Below, piece after piece: positions 12,567 through 23,300 of a stretch of DNA of 64,000 nt. The translations under genes and the position numbers were made by a program. Origin of the DNA: Cloeon dipterum (lineage: Eukaryota; Arthropoda; Insecta; Ephemeroptera; Baetidae). How positions within the stretch are numbered: the first letter of the stretch is position 1; every line of letters starts with the position of its first letter. The notes beneath the pieces were generated by a model. It was given only the letters and a program-made list of their open reading frames with translations, made no database searches and had not been told where the DNA came from. The stretch is taken from assembly GCF_949628265.1 (NCBI RefSeq), contig NC_088787.1, positions 34,708,844 through 34,772,843 on the forward strand, written 5' to 3'.

Positions 12567-13974
12567 GAAATAAATTTTTTTTTTTGTTATTTTCTTGATT
12601 TTTATTAAAGAGTTTATATTCTTCCACTTTAACTTTAATACAACTCTATGAAATGTGGTGTTTCACCTTCTAAAGGGCATCAATGGCGCTGGCGAAGGTG
12701 GTCTGATGGTGAGAGCAGCCGCGAAGAATTATTTTATTGTCGGGATGCAGGCGGCCCAGCGCACGTATCCAATCCAAATCTGCACACTGTCTGCGGTGCC
12801 TCCTATTCACAGATTCACGCGAACAGCAACTAGGCGTGGTTTGCGGTCTTTTGGAGGTTTTCCTCAGTGGCCTTCAGAAGGAGCGTCTAGCTCTGATTTG
12901 GGTTCGGGGATGCTTCTGAAAACGACGTGGCTCCTGTCCACGTGCAGGCTGCCTGTCCTTCTGCTGGCGGCCCACTGGAGCAGACTGCGCCCTGAAGAAG
13001 TCATCACCACAGACTTGGGCCGCAGCCTGAGGAAGGAACGAGGCTTCTGCACGACAACCAACGCCTGAAAAAACAAAAATACAAACATGTCAAGTCAAGT
13101 CAGACAATACGCGTCGGCAATGAGAGGTCCAGCAGGGCACTGCAGGCCAATTCCCGCATCCCGCAATAACATAGCACCAAAAATCCCTCTGTGCGTTGGC
13201 TATTTTCCTAATTTCTCCACAAAAATACGACGGTCGTGGTCATTTAATGGTATAACCATAAGCCGCACTCCGCACTTCTCGCTTCTAGAGAGCGAATGGA
13301 GCAAATTAATCCCCTTAACTTACCATTAACGCAGAGCGCAGGTTCTCAAGATTGAAATGCTGCGAAAATTCAGCGCCCATGCGACTCAAATCCTTTCAAA
13401 AACGAAGGCGAAAGAGCGCAAGAATTAAGCAGATGAGGTGTTTTCGAGTGCAATGGCGGCGCGCCGCATTCGCAGCAACAGCCAAGCAAGCAAGAAAGAG
13501 AAAGTTCCACGGTGCGCATGCGTGAGAGCCTGCCAAGTGAATTATGCGCCATCTACCTGCCAGTATTGAAAGTGACGTCATCGCTTGGATTAGCCGGTCT
13601 TGGCGCTGCACCTGCATTGTCACGTGGCTGCTTGGAGAATCACGAGAGACTGAAGCGCGCGCAAAAAGAGTGCAGCGCGCGCCGCACAGCATCCCGGATG
13701 GCGATTTTTTCTTTTTCTTCCGCTCTATTTTAATGAAACGAACAGCACTGACCTGCTATAATCTTTTTCTTTTCAGGCAAATCAGCCGAATCAAAAATTT
13801 TTGTAATTATTTTATTTAAATAACCTAAAATTAGTGAATTAAATAACCAATTTTTCTTTTTTTACGGTTCGATGTTAAAAGCCAAATTAATGGGGAACTG
13901 GAACTGTGCGAAATTTTAATCAATCGAATCAAATATTTGCTTAAGTGTTTAGGCAAAAAAATTCTAAATTTTAT

Positions 13975-16900
13975 TCAAACTTCACAAACAATATTTGAAA
14001 CAGTTTGATTCGCCTGCATTTTGAAAGGCGGATCAAAGCTGAACGCAATTGCGTAGTTGTTTTCCAAAGTGTCACTAGATAAAAAGTCCGGTGCAAGAGT
14101 CAGGTCGAATTCTTTGTCCGAGTAGCACCACGTGGGCCGATCTAATTTTCCAAGACGAGAAGCAGCCACCGCGAAAAGCGTTCCAGATGTGACATTAAGA
14201 AGGGAAACTATGCAAATTTGAAGAATATAATAGTCGATGCAAGAATTTTAAATATGAATTAAACCAATTTTGCTCTGGACCATGCAGTCATATTTTTGTT
14301 TAGAGTCGATTGTGACCAGCCGCATTCCACGGTCACAGCAAAATGCCATATTTGCGGCCAGGGATCGCTGTAAAAATTTTAAAATTGCTGCGAAATTGTG
14401 AAATGGTATTCGGTTCGTACCTTTAAGGTGGTTGAATAGGCAAAGAATTTTTTATTGCACGCAAACGTCGCTTGATAAACATTTGAGGATCCGTAGGGGT
14501 AAAGGGTGAAATCTATTTTAAAAGTATGTATAAAAGACCGTCTTTTACGAAGTTTCTGACCACACCAGTCGATTCTTGAGGGTCGAATTAGGTAACATAG
14601 ATGTTTTCCGGCCAAAAGGTCCAGCACGACGTGCGAACTTTTTTCCCGCCAAAACAATATCAACGTAAATGCGATAACTGCGCATGCGTCAGAGCTGGTT
14701 TGAGCATTTGTAAAGAGACCGTCTCTAGGAATGACTTGTTTGTCAGGTCCAGCCAGCTCCCACGCATGCGCACTTCTCGCATATACGTTCATATTGTTTT
14801 GGCGGGAAAAAAGTTCGCGCGTCGCGCTGCACTTTTTGGCCGGAAAAAACATACATTTTACCTAAATCGACCCTCAGGAATCGATTGGTGGGCTCAGAAA
14901 CTTCGTCAAAGAAGGTCTTCAAACATTTTAGTTAAAAATTCATTTTAGCATACTCTGGGCCGTAGTCACATAAACTGCTAGCTCGGCCTAAATAATGAAC
15001 TTTGATTAAAAATTTAATATAAAATCATTTGGAACTTTTCTGTAGCACTCGTATTCAGGGCAGACTCCTTTCACAGGAGGCAAGAAAAGAGGAGATTCCT
15101 TAATTTCAATTTTTTATAAAGCTGTGAAAATTAATAAGAATGATTTTATACTGTTATTGATGATTCTACGGTTTCCACAAAATCATTTATAATATTTGGA
15201 GAATTTTCCTGACCGCAATGGAGTAGACTGGCACAAACATCGCACGGATCCATGCCCTCTGAAAATTAAGATTTAATTTTTAACCAAGATTTAAATCAAG
15301 GTAAAAAATTACTAGAAGCATTTGTGCAGAAGTCAACCGTCGAGGACATGTCTAGCAATTTTTCAGTGTCGTCCACCGTGATTTTTTGAAAAATGGAAAA
15401 TATAGTGTCTGTTGCAAGGTTTCCATCAACGATCTGGAGGAGAATTTAATTTTTTAAATGGAATTTGTGCTTATTTTAATCACGAACTAGTCCAGTTCCC
15501 TCGCCATAGCATTTTAAGAAGCATTTTTCTCTTAATTCCTCTGGCGTCGAGTTGAAAAGTCTGTTCACTTCGCCTGGACAGTTATAATTCTTAAATTTCG
15601 ATTAATTTTCACAATTATTAATCGCACTGCTCGTCAGTTTATACTCCAGAGCGCATTCTCTTTCCACCGCATCGAATAATGAGGTCGTTTGAACCCTTCC
15701 CTAATTTTATTTTAAATAAAATTCCGGAATTTATGCAATTTAAGTCAGTTTATACCTCGCAAACGTATCTCATTTTTGTGGTGCACATTTCGTCGTGCAA
15801 AAACCCGTCTGTGGACACGGCCAGACAGGTTCCGTACGCTTCTTTCAGGTCAGGTTGCCCTTTTGCCCATCTGGCACGAAATTTAATTTATTATTAAACA
15901 AAAAAATAATATATAATATAAACCTAGAGTTATCGCGGAATAGTCTACTGGACGAGCAGAAGCCGTAAATCTTTTTGCACCCTTCGTCAGTCGCTGCGGT
16001 CCAGAATTTCTCCCCTCGGATGCTTGCATCTGGGCCGAGATTATTATTAAAAATAAATTTAAAATATGTTTCAAACTGTTAAAGGCGCCGACGAGAATCG
16101 AGTACAACACATCCTGATGCAAACTCAAAAGCTTCAATCCCACGGCACAGCACGCTTGAAGGGAGTCTACAAACTGATTTAATTTTTTTATTAAGAATGA
16201 GTGAAAATCGTTTTTGCAACGCACAGATCTTGCATCATTTGGATGACTTATCATGAAGACACGTGTATCGTTTGTAATCCAAACTCCGTATTTTGTCGGA
16301 TCTAAATTTAAAAAATTTTAACATGGCTGGCAAAATAGTGAAAAAATACCTATCAAAACCTTAGTACGTTTGTCTGCCAGCGTTTTAAAATAAGTATCCT
16401 GTTGAAATATGTTATTTAAAGACCATCCTTGAAGAGTTTTTGAGCACGCCAATCAATTTCTGAGGGTCGAATTAGGTAGAGTGGATGTTTTTTCCGAACA
16501 AAAAGTCCAGCGCGATGCGCGAACTTTTTCCCACCAAAACAATACGAACGTAAATGAGATCTGCGCATACGTGAGAGCTGAATGGATGTGACAAAGAAGT
16601 CATTCGTCTCTCTGCAAGTGCTCAGCAAACCAGCTCTGACGCATGCGCACTTCTCACATTCATTTTGTTTTGGCGGGAAAAACATCAACTTTACCTAATT
16701 AGACCCTCAAGAATTGATTGGTGTGCTCAGAAACTTCGTCAAAGGTTGTCTTTAACACGTAAAATCTTTGTAATAAATTAGTAAAAACCTTTTTTAAGCA
16801 CGGATCTTTTGGGCAGACTGGAGAATCGCAATTTCTAGGAATTATCGGTCCCTATGTTCATTTAATTTGTAATTTCAAATAATAATAATTAGCACGATCA

Positions 16901-19590
16901 AACCTGGCAAGATAAAACACTGACTAAAGCACAGTTCTTGTCTGCGAGATAAACCGTGTTTTCTGATCTGTCCATTTCCATCTGAACGCAGTTTTCAGAG
17001 GCGTTTTTTACGTAGTTGGGCTCGTCAGCGGCCCAATTCGTCAAAATATTGTTTCCGCTTCCGCACCAGCTATACGAATCGACCTTTCTTGACCTTCTCA
17101 AACCGTGCGTCCAATAAAATCTGCTGATTTTTTTCCTGTAGTCTTAAGATTAGAAAAATTAATACCGGAAAATAAATTCTTTAAGCGCTGTTCAAACTTT
17201 CTTCTTCAAATAAAGAACTAAGACAATTCACGTTTGTCTCCAGCTCGATACTCATAGGTGCCATTCCGATTTTACAACATTCCTCAACGTTTTGCTCCCA
17301 GTTAACCTGGAAAATAATGTAGTTGCGAGTTTTCTTTCATATTTAATTAAAGATGAGTAATAACAAATCTTCTGCCGAATAGAATCAACTTTCCACACAT
17401 TTCCACCCAAAATCCGTAAGCAGACATGTCTAAAAATTGTTACTAATAAAAGGAACTAGTTAAAATTATATAAATTATACCTTTTAACGATCCATCTTGA
17501 TTGAATAGGGATACCTACAAAATTACGGGGTAATATAACCTTTTTTAGCTAAATTAAAACATGTTTTCAAACATCTTTCCTGCACGAAGAAGTGTTGCAT
17601 GCTGGTGAAACCTTATACACGCATACATAAAATTAAATATTAATTTCAAGTTGCGGATTCTCAGCACCTGTGGAGTTTTTGTTGTTGAACTGGGTGGTTT
17701 AGTTCCCTTTACCATCCATGGGGGTGGAACGTATGTAGTTTTAATAGACGATTTTTCACTAGATGCTTTTATTGTTGTTGTTGTTGTCTTTTAAGGGTAA
17801 AATATTCTCTTAGTAGTTTTTAAGGTACTTTTCCGTATCAATTTGCTCCTCTTAAAATGATTTATAATTTCTTATGATGCGTTGAAAACAAAAATCAGTA
17901 AACTCCAAAGATTTTTGTATTATTTGAGAAGCTTTTTTTGTTTTGTTTTTTTTACGGAGATTTTTTGGTTTTAACACATCAAAAGAAATTAATTTAAGAG
18001 CAGATTGAGTGTTAAATCGCAGTGGGAGAGCTTAAAGACCCTCTTTGAAGAAGTTTCTGAGCACACCAATCGATTCCTGAGGGTCGAATTATGAAAAAAG
18101 TGGATATTTCTTCCGGCCACAATGTGCAGCGCAAAGTGCAAACCTTTTTCCCGCCAAAACAATATGAACGTATATGCGGGAAGTGCGCTGGATCTGACAA
18201 AGAAGTCATTCGTACACGCGGAATCTCTGCAAGTGCTCAAACCAGCTCTCACGCATGCGCAGTTCTCGCAAATACGTTCATATTGTTTTGGCGGGGAAAA
18301 AGTTCATATGTTGCGCTGGACATTTTGGTCGCGAGAAAAATCCACTTTACCTAAATCGACCTTCAAGAATCGATAGGTGTTCTCAGAAATTTAGTTAAAC
18401 ACGGTCTTTAAATTAGAAAGTAACCACTTGCGCCATATCTATTGGTAATTACTAATTAAACTATAATACCAATGGAATTTGTGTAGATGATGCACTACTT
18501 GGTAATTTTGTGCTCGGAAAAGTAGAAACAGCAGTAGTTGAGGTCTGTGAATCGATTCGTAACGAGTTAGAATAGTGAAACAGAATCGCGTCCAACTCAA
18601 CAGCAGCTCATTTTTAAGCGGAAATAAAAACGGTTGCCATAGCAACACAGCAATGGCTTCCAACATACAATTCCTAGAATTGCTGAATCATTTGAAACGT
18701 TGCTCGCCTCTGCAGCTTTTTAATATTTTTTTACAAGTTGGGAAAAATACTGAATTTTTAAAAATTTGAAAAAAAATAAAAGAGTCGCACTCATTTTTGT
18801 TGCTTTACTTGAAGATTAATAATTGGTGCTCGGAGACAAATTGATATTTTTGAAATAAAATACAAATTTCATTTGTGCCATACACTTAATTAAAAAAATT
18901 CTAACCTCCAGAGGCGTATCCAGGGTGGTTTTGACGTCACCGGGAATTGGAATAATCGCCGGAATAATCTCACTACTTCCAAATAAAGATGAAGACGTGG
19001 CAACCTAAATTAAACAATAAAAATTATAAAAATTAAAAAAAAAATACTGACATTGTTTTTTGTAGTTGACTCAAGCTGAATACGAAATGTGTCGTCTGCA
19101 CTTGCTAGATTTGTGTCAGCTAAACTGGCAATGAATTCTGCCTTAAAATAATACATAATATAATAGAAAAAGTAGAATTTTTTAATTTAAATAAATTGAT
19201 ACTGGCGGAGTATATTGTGTGTATTGTGGAACGACAGTGGGCTGCGTTGCTTCAAATATTTCATCCGCGGCCATTTCTCTGGAGTTTATAGTCCCTGCTG
19301 AAGATAATTCCGTTGGGGAGGTCGGAATAAAGTTATTTGCTTCAGTGACGTCGTTGGAAGCTTGAAAAGACGAACTTGAATTTAAGATCGTCAATTTCTC
19401 CACCTTAAAATTAATTTTTTAAAAGAAAATAAATCTTTAATTTTCCAAAATCTTACAAACAATGTTGTAGATGCTGGAGAAGTCCTTTTAAATTTCGGCG
19501 TTATGCACGAATCCTTGCCGCAACATTTGATAATGTAGTTTTTCCTCCTATGCGTGATTTGTTGTTTTCGGCGCCCTTTAAAATATCAAC
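13975..19590 (-). CDS. CTLD-OBP fusion protein, copy B (multi-exon)
   Basis: This has the same exon series as copies A and C. The 5' part holds the Cys/basic exon with CCGKDSC (about 19460-19580), then Ser/Thr-rich linker exons (19185-19400 and others down to about 17670, with TTTTIKASSEKSS). Lectin-like domain 1 is at about 17515-16900 (SWCGSG, DEPNY, ENCVQME), domain 2 at about 16405-15755 (ACCAVGLKLLS, GQPDLK, a YVCE-type end), the OBP domain at 15152-15700, and domain 3 at 14421-14516, about 14270-14370 and 13975-14207 (AFCCDRG, ATFACNKKFF, RPTWCY). The stop is at 13975-13977. A signal-peptide exon was not found, so the 5' end is open. Three hairpin MITEs sit in its introns or linker region. 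Exons read are in phase; function is inferred from the domains only. Confidence 0.75.
14533..14920. mobile_element. Hairpin MITE, family 1, copy 1
   Basis: Imperfect palindrome. The left half reads GTTTCTGACCACACCAGTCG, then GAGGGTCGAATTAGG, then CCCGCCAAAACAATAT; the right half is the complement, ending CTCAGAAACTTCGTC. The loop holds ACTTGTTTGTCAGGTCCAGC-type sequence. It lies in an intron of copy B. Confidence 0.85.
15152..15700 (-). other. OBP (PBP/GOBP-like) domain exons of copy B
   Basis: Exons at 15629-15700, 15486-15580, 15314-15436 and 15152-15260 (approximate borders) give ERECALEYKL (C1), EKCFLKCYGEGTGL (C2, C3), IVDGNLATD, DFC (C4), GMDPC (C5) and the C6 of SLLHC eight residues after C5. 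Codon phase is continuous across the joins checked. Confidence 0.73.
16418..16754. mobile_element. Hairpin MITE, family 1, copy 2
   Basis: Same palindromic family: AAGACC start, GAGGGTCGAATTAGG, two CCCGCC/GGCGGG motifs beside AAAACAAT, and CTCAGAAACTTCGTC near the right end. It lies in the intron after the ADKT-KVLI exon of copy B. Confidence 0.85.
18034..18410. mobile_element. Hairpin MITE, family 1, copy 3
   Basis: Same palindromic family, with GAAGTTTCTGAGCACACCAA on the left and its complement near 18375-18395. It lies in the linker-exon region of copy B. Confidence 0.85.
18905..19403 (-). other. Ser/Thr-rich linker exons of copy B
   Basis: Short minus-strand exons here encode a low-complexity extracellular linker rich in Thr, Ser, Pro and acidic residues, for example NSSSSFQASNDVTEANNF and EATQPTVVPQYTQYTPP at 19185-19400. 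This composition is typical of O-glycosylated, mucin-like spacers. It corresponds to the linker exons at 24.2-25.7 kb in copy C. Confidence 0.5.
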
Positions 19591-20017
19591 CGCTAGTATC
19601 GGCATTTAATTCATATTAAGAAATATTACAACTGCTTCTTTCCCGACTAGTGGCTTGCGCGAGAATCTAGAATTTTAAATATTTTTTATGAAAAGAAATT
19701 TTAAAAAAAATTTCATCACCGAAAATGTAAAAATCAGAACCAAAATTAATGTATTCCCATCTGCCTGCATATTGGTGTCTCTCTACTGCAAAATTCGCTG
19801 TGTGCGACGAGAGCAACGCACAACGATATAGTTGAAAATTATTAAATTAATAGGAATTGAATCAAGGTTGGTAAAACATCCTGCTTTCGGTCGAGCACCA
19901 AATAAAAGTGGGTCACAACATTGACATTAAAAATATTAAATTTTAAATCTAAAACACAGTAGTGACTGTGACGACTTGGGGAGTTCGGAGTTCGTTAAAC
20001 ATTGTCTTTGCTATCGG

Positions 20018-20296
20018 TTTACCAGCGGGGACCTTGATTCATGCGACGCGCAGATATGGCGTCCGGTGGAGACTAGCGCGAAACATGGTCACAAGAAAAT
20101 GCGCAAAAAACAAGTTTTCGTGACGTATAATTTGCATTACTCTTAACTAATTGTGTCTTTTGGATCGTAAAAACAAAATCTTGACACTCAATACGCACGG
20201 CAATCCAAAGAGAGCTTTTTGTTTCCCGCATTCAGACGCCATCTTGGATCTGCGGAGTGTAAACCAATTTTATCCCACATCTGGCCCCCGCTGCGG
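20018..20296. mobile_element. MITE-like element, family 3, second copy
   Basis: Diverged reverse-complement copy of the element at 1755-2035. The left end is CCAGCGGGGACC and the right end TCTGGCCCCCGCTG. It lies between copies B and C, just downstream of the stop of copy C. Confidence 0.7.
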
Positions 20297-20378
20297 TTTA
20301 CCTATATGTTGAGATGAGCAAAATTTAGATAAACTCGAATAAAAATTTCAAATTCCGAATTGTTTCATTTTATTTTGT

Positions 20379-23300
20379 TCATTTTTCACACACAACATGC
20401 AAACTAGTTTCGTAAGCCTTCATTATTAAAGGCGGCTCGAAACTGATCGCAATTCCGTAGTTGGTTTCTAATGTATCGTTTGAGACAAAATCCTCCGCAA
20501 GATTAAAGTCGAATTCGGTGTCAGAGTAGCACCACGAGGGCCGATCCAACTTTCCCAAACGCGTAGCACCCACTGCGAACGTCGTGCCGGGGGGCAGATT
20601 CAGAAAAGTTGCTGCCATATTCAAGTAATTTTATTGGAAAAGAAGAGATTATAGGGTAAAAACTAACTAATTCTATTCTGGACCATGCAGTCATATTTTT
20701 CTTTCGTGTCGATTGTGGCCATACGGTATCCGCGGTCGCAGCAAAACGCAAGATTTCTGGACAAGGTTCGCTATGCAAAACAAATTTATTCTGTTTATAG
20801 ATAAATAAATTGACAGGAAAGTTGCAAGATTCTGTATTAAAGACTGGTTTGAGGTACTTTCTGAGCTCACCAATCGATTCTTGAGGGTCGAATTAGGTAA
20901 AATGGGAGATTTTACGACCAAAAAGTGCAGCGCACCGTGCGAACTTTTTCCCGCCAAAAGATAATATGAACGTATTTGCGAGAAGTGCGCATGCGTCAGA
21001 GCTGGTTTGAGCACTTGCAGAGAGACCGCCTGTACGAATGACTTTTGTGTCATAAGTTCCAGCCAGCTCTCACGCACGCGCACTTCTCGAATTAACGTTC
21101 GTATTTGTTTGGCGGGAAAAAAGTTCGCACGTCGCGCTTCACTCTTTGGCTGGAAAAACATCTACTGTACCTAATTCGACCCTCAAGAATCGATTGGCGT
21201 TGTTAAAAACTTCGTAAAATATGGTTTTAAAGGATAAGAATGAATTAAATTTGATTTTATAATTCAATTAATTCACAGAAAAAAACATCGATACTTATCG
21301 TACTTCCACGTTAGTCGCAAAAACGTAGAATTTCTTGTTACACACAACTGTTAATTGGAGGACAAAAGGAAGTACAACTGCTTGGCCAATGAAACGCGTG
21401 AAATCTAGAAAGATAATATTTCGCAAATATCCGTTACGCATCAAATAATTAATTAATAATACTTTTGGCAGTAGCCAATAATTTCACTTGATCAGGCTAA
21501 AATGGAGAGATTAAAATTTTAATCATAAATTTTTTATAGAACATTTTTAAAAATACTTTTTTGATGCACTCATACTCAGGACAGACGCCTTTCACAGGTG
21601 GCAAAATAAGAGGCGATTCCTGAAATGTAAGGTTATAGGAAAAGGCTTTTAGATAATTTTTATCCCAACTGTTATTGTCAGCTGCACTGTTTCCACGAAT
21701 TCCTCAAACTCCTCCGGCGAGTTTTCCTGGCCGCAATTCAATAAACTGCCACACTTATCGCATTCGTCCATGCCCTCTGAGTTTTCAATCCTTGATCATG
21801 AAATTCAAGGAAATAAATTGGTTTTATACTCGAGGAGTTGGTGCAGTAGTCCATTGCGGAGTACATGTCAAGTAATCTTTTTGTGTCGTCAAACGTGATC
21901 CGTTGAAAAGCAGCAAAAATACTGTCCATTGCCAAATTTCCATCAATGAACTGGAGGATCAATTATTAATGATTAAAATGATTTATTTTTATTTGGTCCC
22001 ACGAACCAATCCCGTTCCCTCGCCGTAACATTTCAAGAAGCATTTTTCTCGTAATTCGTCTGGCGTTGAATTAAACAGGGCTTTTACTTCACCTTTGTAA
22101 GAAATGATTTGGTATTTTAAATAATTTTTAAATGAAAAAATTATACTTCTCGTCAGTTTAAACTCGGCAGCACATTCTCTTTCAACAGCGTCCAATAAAG
22201 ACGGAATTTGGGCTCTCCCCTGTTTAAATTAATTATTTTGGGTCTTTTAAATTAATAATTTTAAAAACCTCGCAAACGTATCTCATCTTTGTGTTGCACA
22301 ATTCATCGTGCAGAAGTCCGTCTGAGGAAACGGCCAGACAAGTTCCGTTTGAGGTTGACAAATCGGGCTGTTCACTCGCCCATCTTATTAAAATAAATAT
22401 GAAAAATGAATTAAAATCCTTAAAATTTACCTAGCATTATCGCGGACAAGTCTGTTTGTGGAGCAGAAACCGAAATTCTTCTTGCATCCTTGGTCTGTGG
22501 CTGCGGTCCAGAATTTCTCCCCTCGGATGCTTGCATCTGGGCCAAAATTTAAATAAAAACAGTCTTTGATGAAGTTTGTGTTGACACCAATCGATTCTTG
22601 GGGGTAGAATTAAGTAAAGAGGATGTTTTTCGCGACCAATAAGTGCAGCGCGACGTGCGAACTTTTTCCCGCCAAAACAATTTGAACGAATAAGCGAGGA
22701 CTGCGCATGCGTCAGAGCTAGCTGGTTTTGACAATGAAGTCATTCGTACATGCAGTCTCTCTGCGAGTGCTTAAACCAGCATTAAACCAGCATGCGCAGT
22801 TCTCGCAGTCATATTATTTTGGCGGGAAAAAAGGTTCGCACGTTGCGCTGCACTTTTTGGGCGGAAAAATATCCACTTTAACTAATTTGACCCTCAAGAA
22901 TCGATTGGTGCGCTCAGAAACTTCATCAAAGACGGTCTTTAATATAAAAATTTCATTAAAAAATATTTCCAACTGTTAAAAGCGCCGACGAGAATCGAGT
23001 ACATGACTTCTTGATGCAGACTCAGCAGTTTCAATCCCACGGCACAACAAGCCGCAAGCGATTCTACAAACTGACTCAATATTTGTGAAAATTAAAAGAA
23101 TTTCTTTAATAAGTAAGCAACGCACAGTTTTTGTATCACTGGGGTAACTTATCATGAAGAGGCGTGTATCGTTTGTAACCCAAATTCCGGATTTTGATGG
23201 ATCTAGATTAAATTAAAGAATTAAAATCCCGTTTGCGTGAATTGATGTAAAATATACCTATCAAAACCTTGGTTGCTTTGTCTGCCAACGTTTTAAAAAG

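Larger units (their letters stand above)
7305..13745. mobile_element. 6.4-kb element with long, diverged inverted arms
   Basis: The ends are inverted: GATCTCCATCTGGGATGCTG near 7349 matches the complement of GCATCCCGGATGGCGATT near 13690. Further inward, 7725-7790 matches 13260-13330, 8000-8330 matches 12650-13060, 8990-9030 matches 12650-12700, and 9180-9540 matches 12190-12540, always complemented. The arms are therefore about 2.3-2.8 kb each around a centre at about 10.15-11.55 kb. The sequence is more GC-rich than its surroundings and broken by stops. The arms seem to carry decayed copies of one multi-exon coding fragment (see 12434-12566). No transposase motif was recognised. It could be a fold-back transposon or an inverted segmental duplication. 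Confidence 0.7.
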
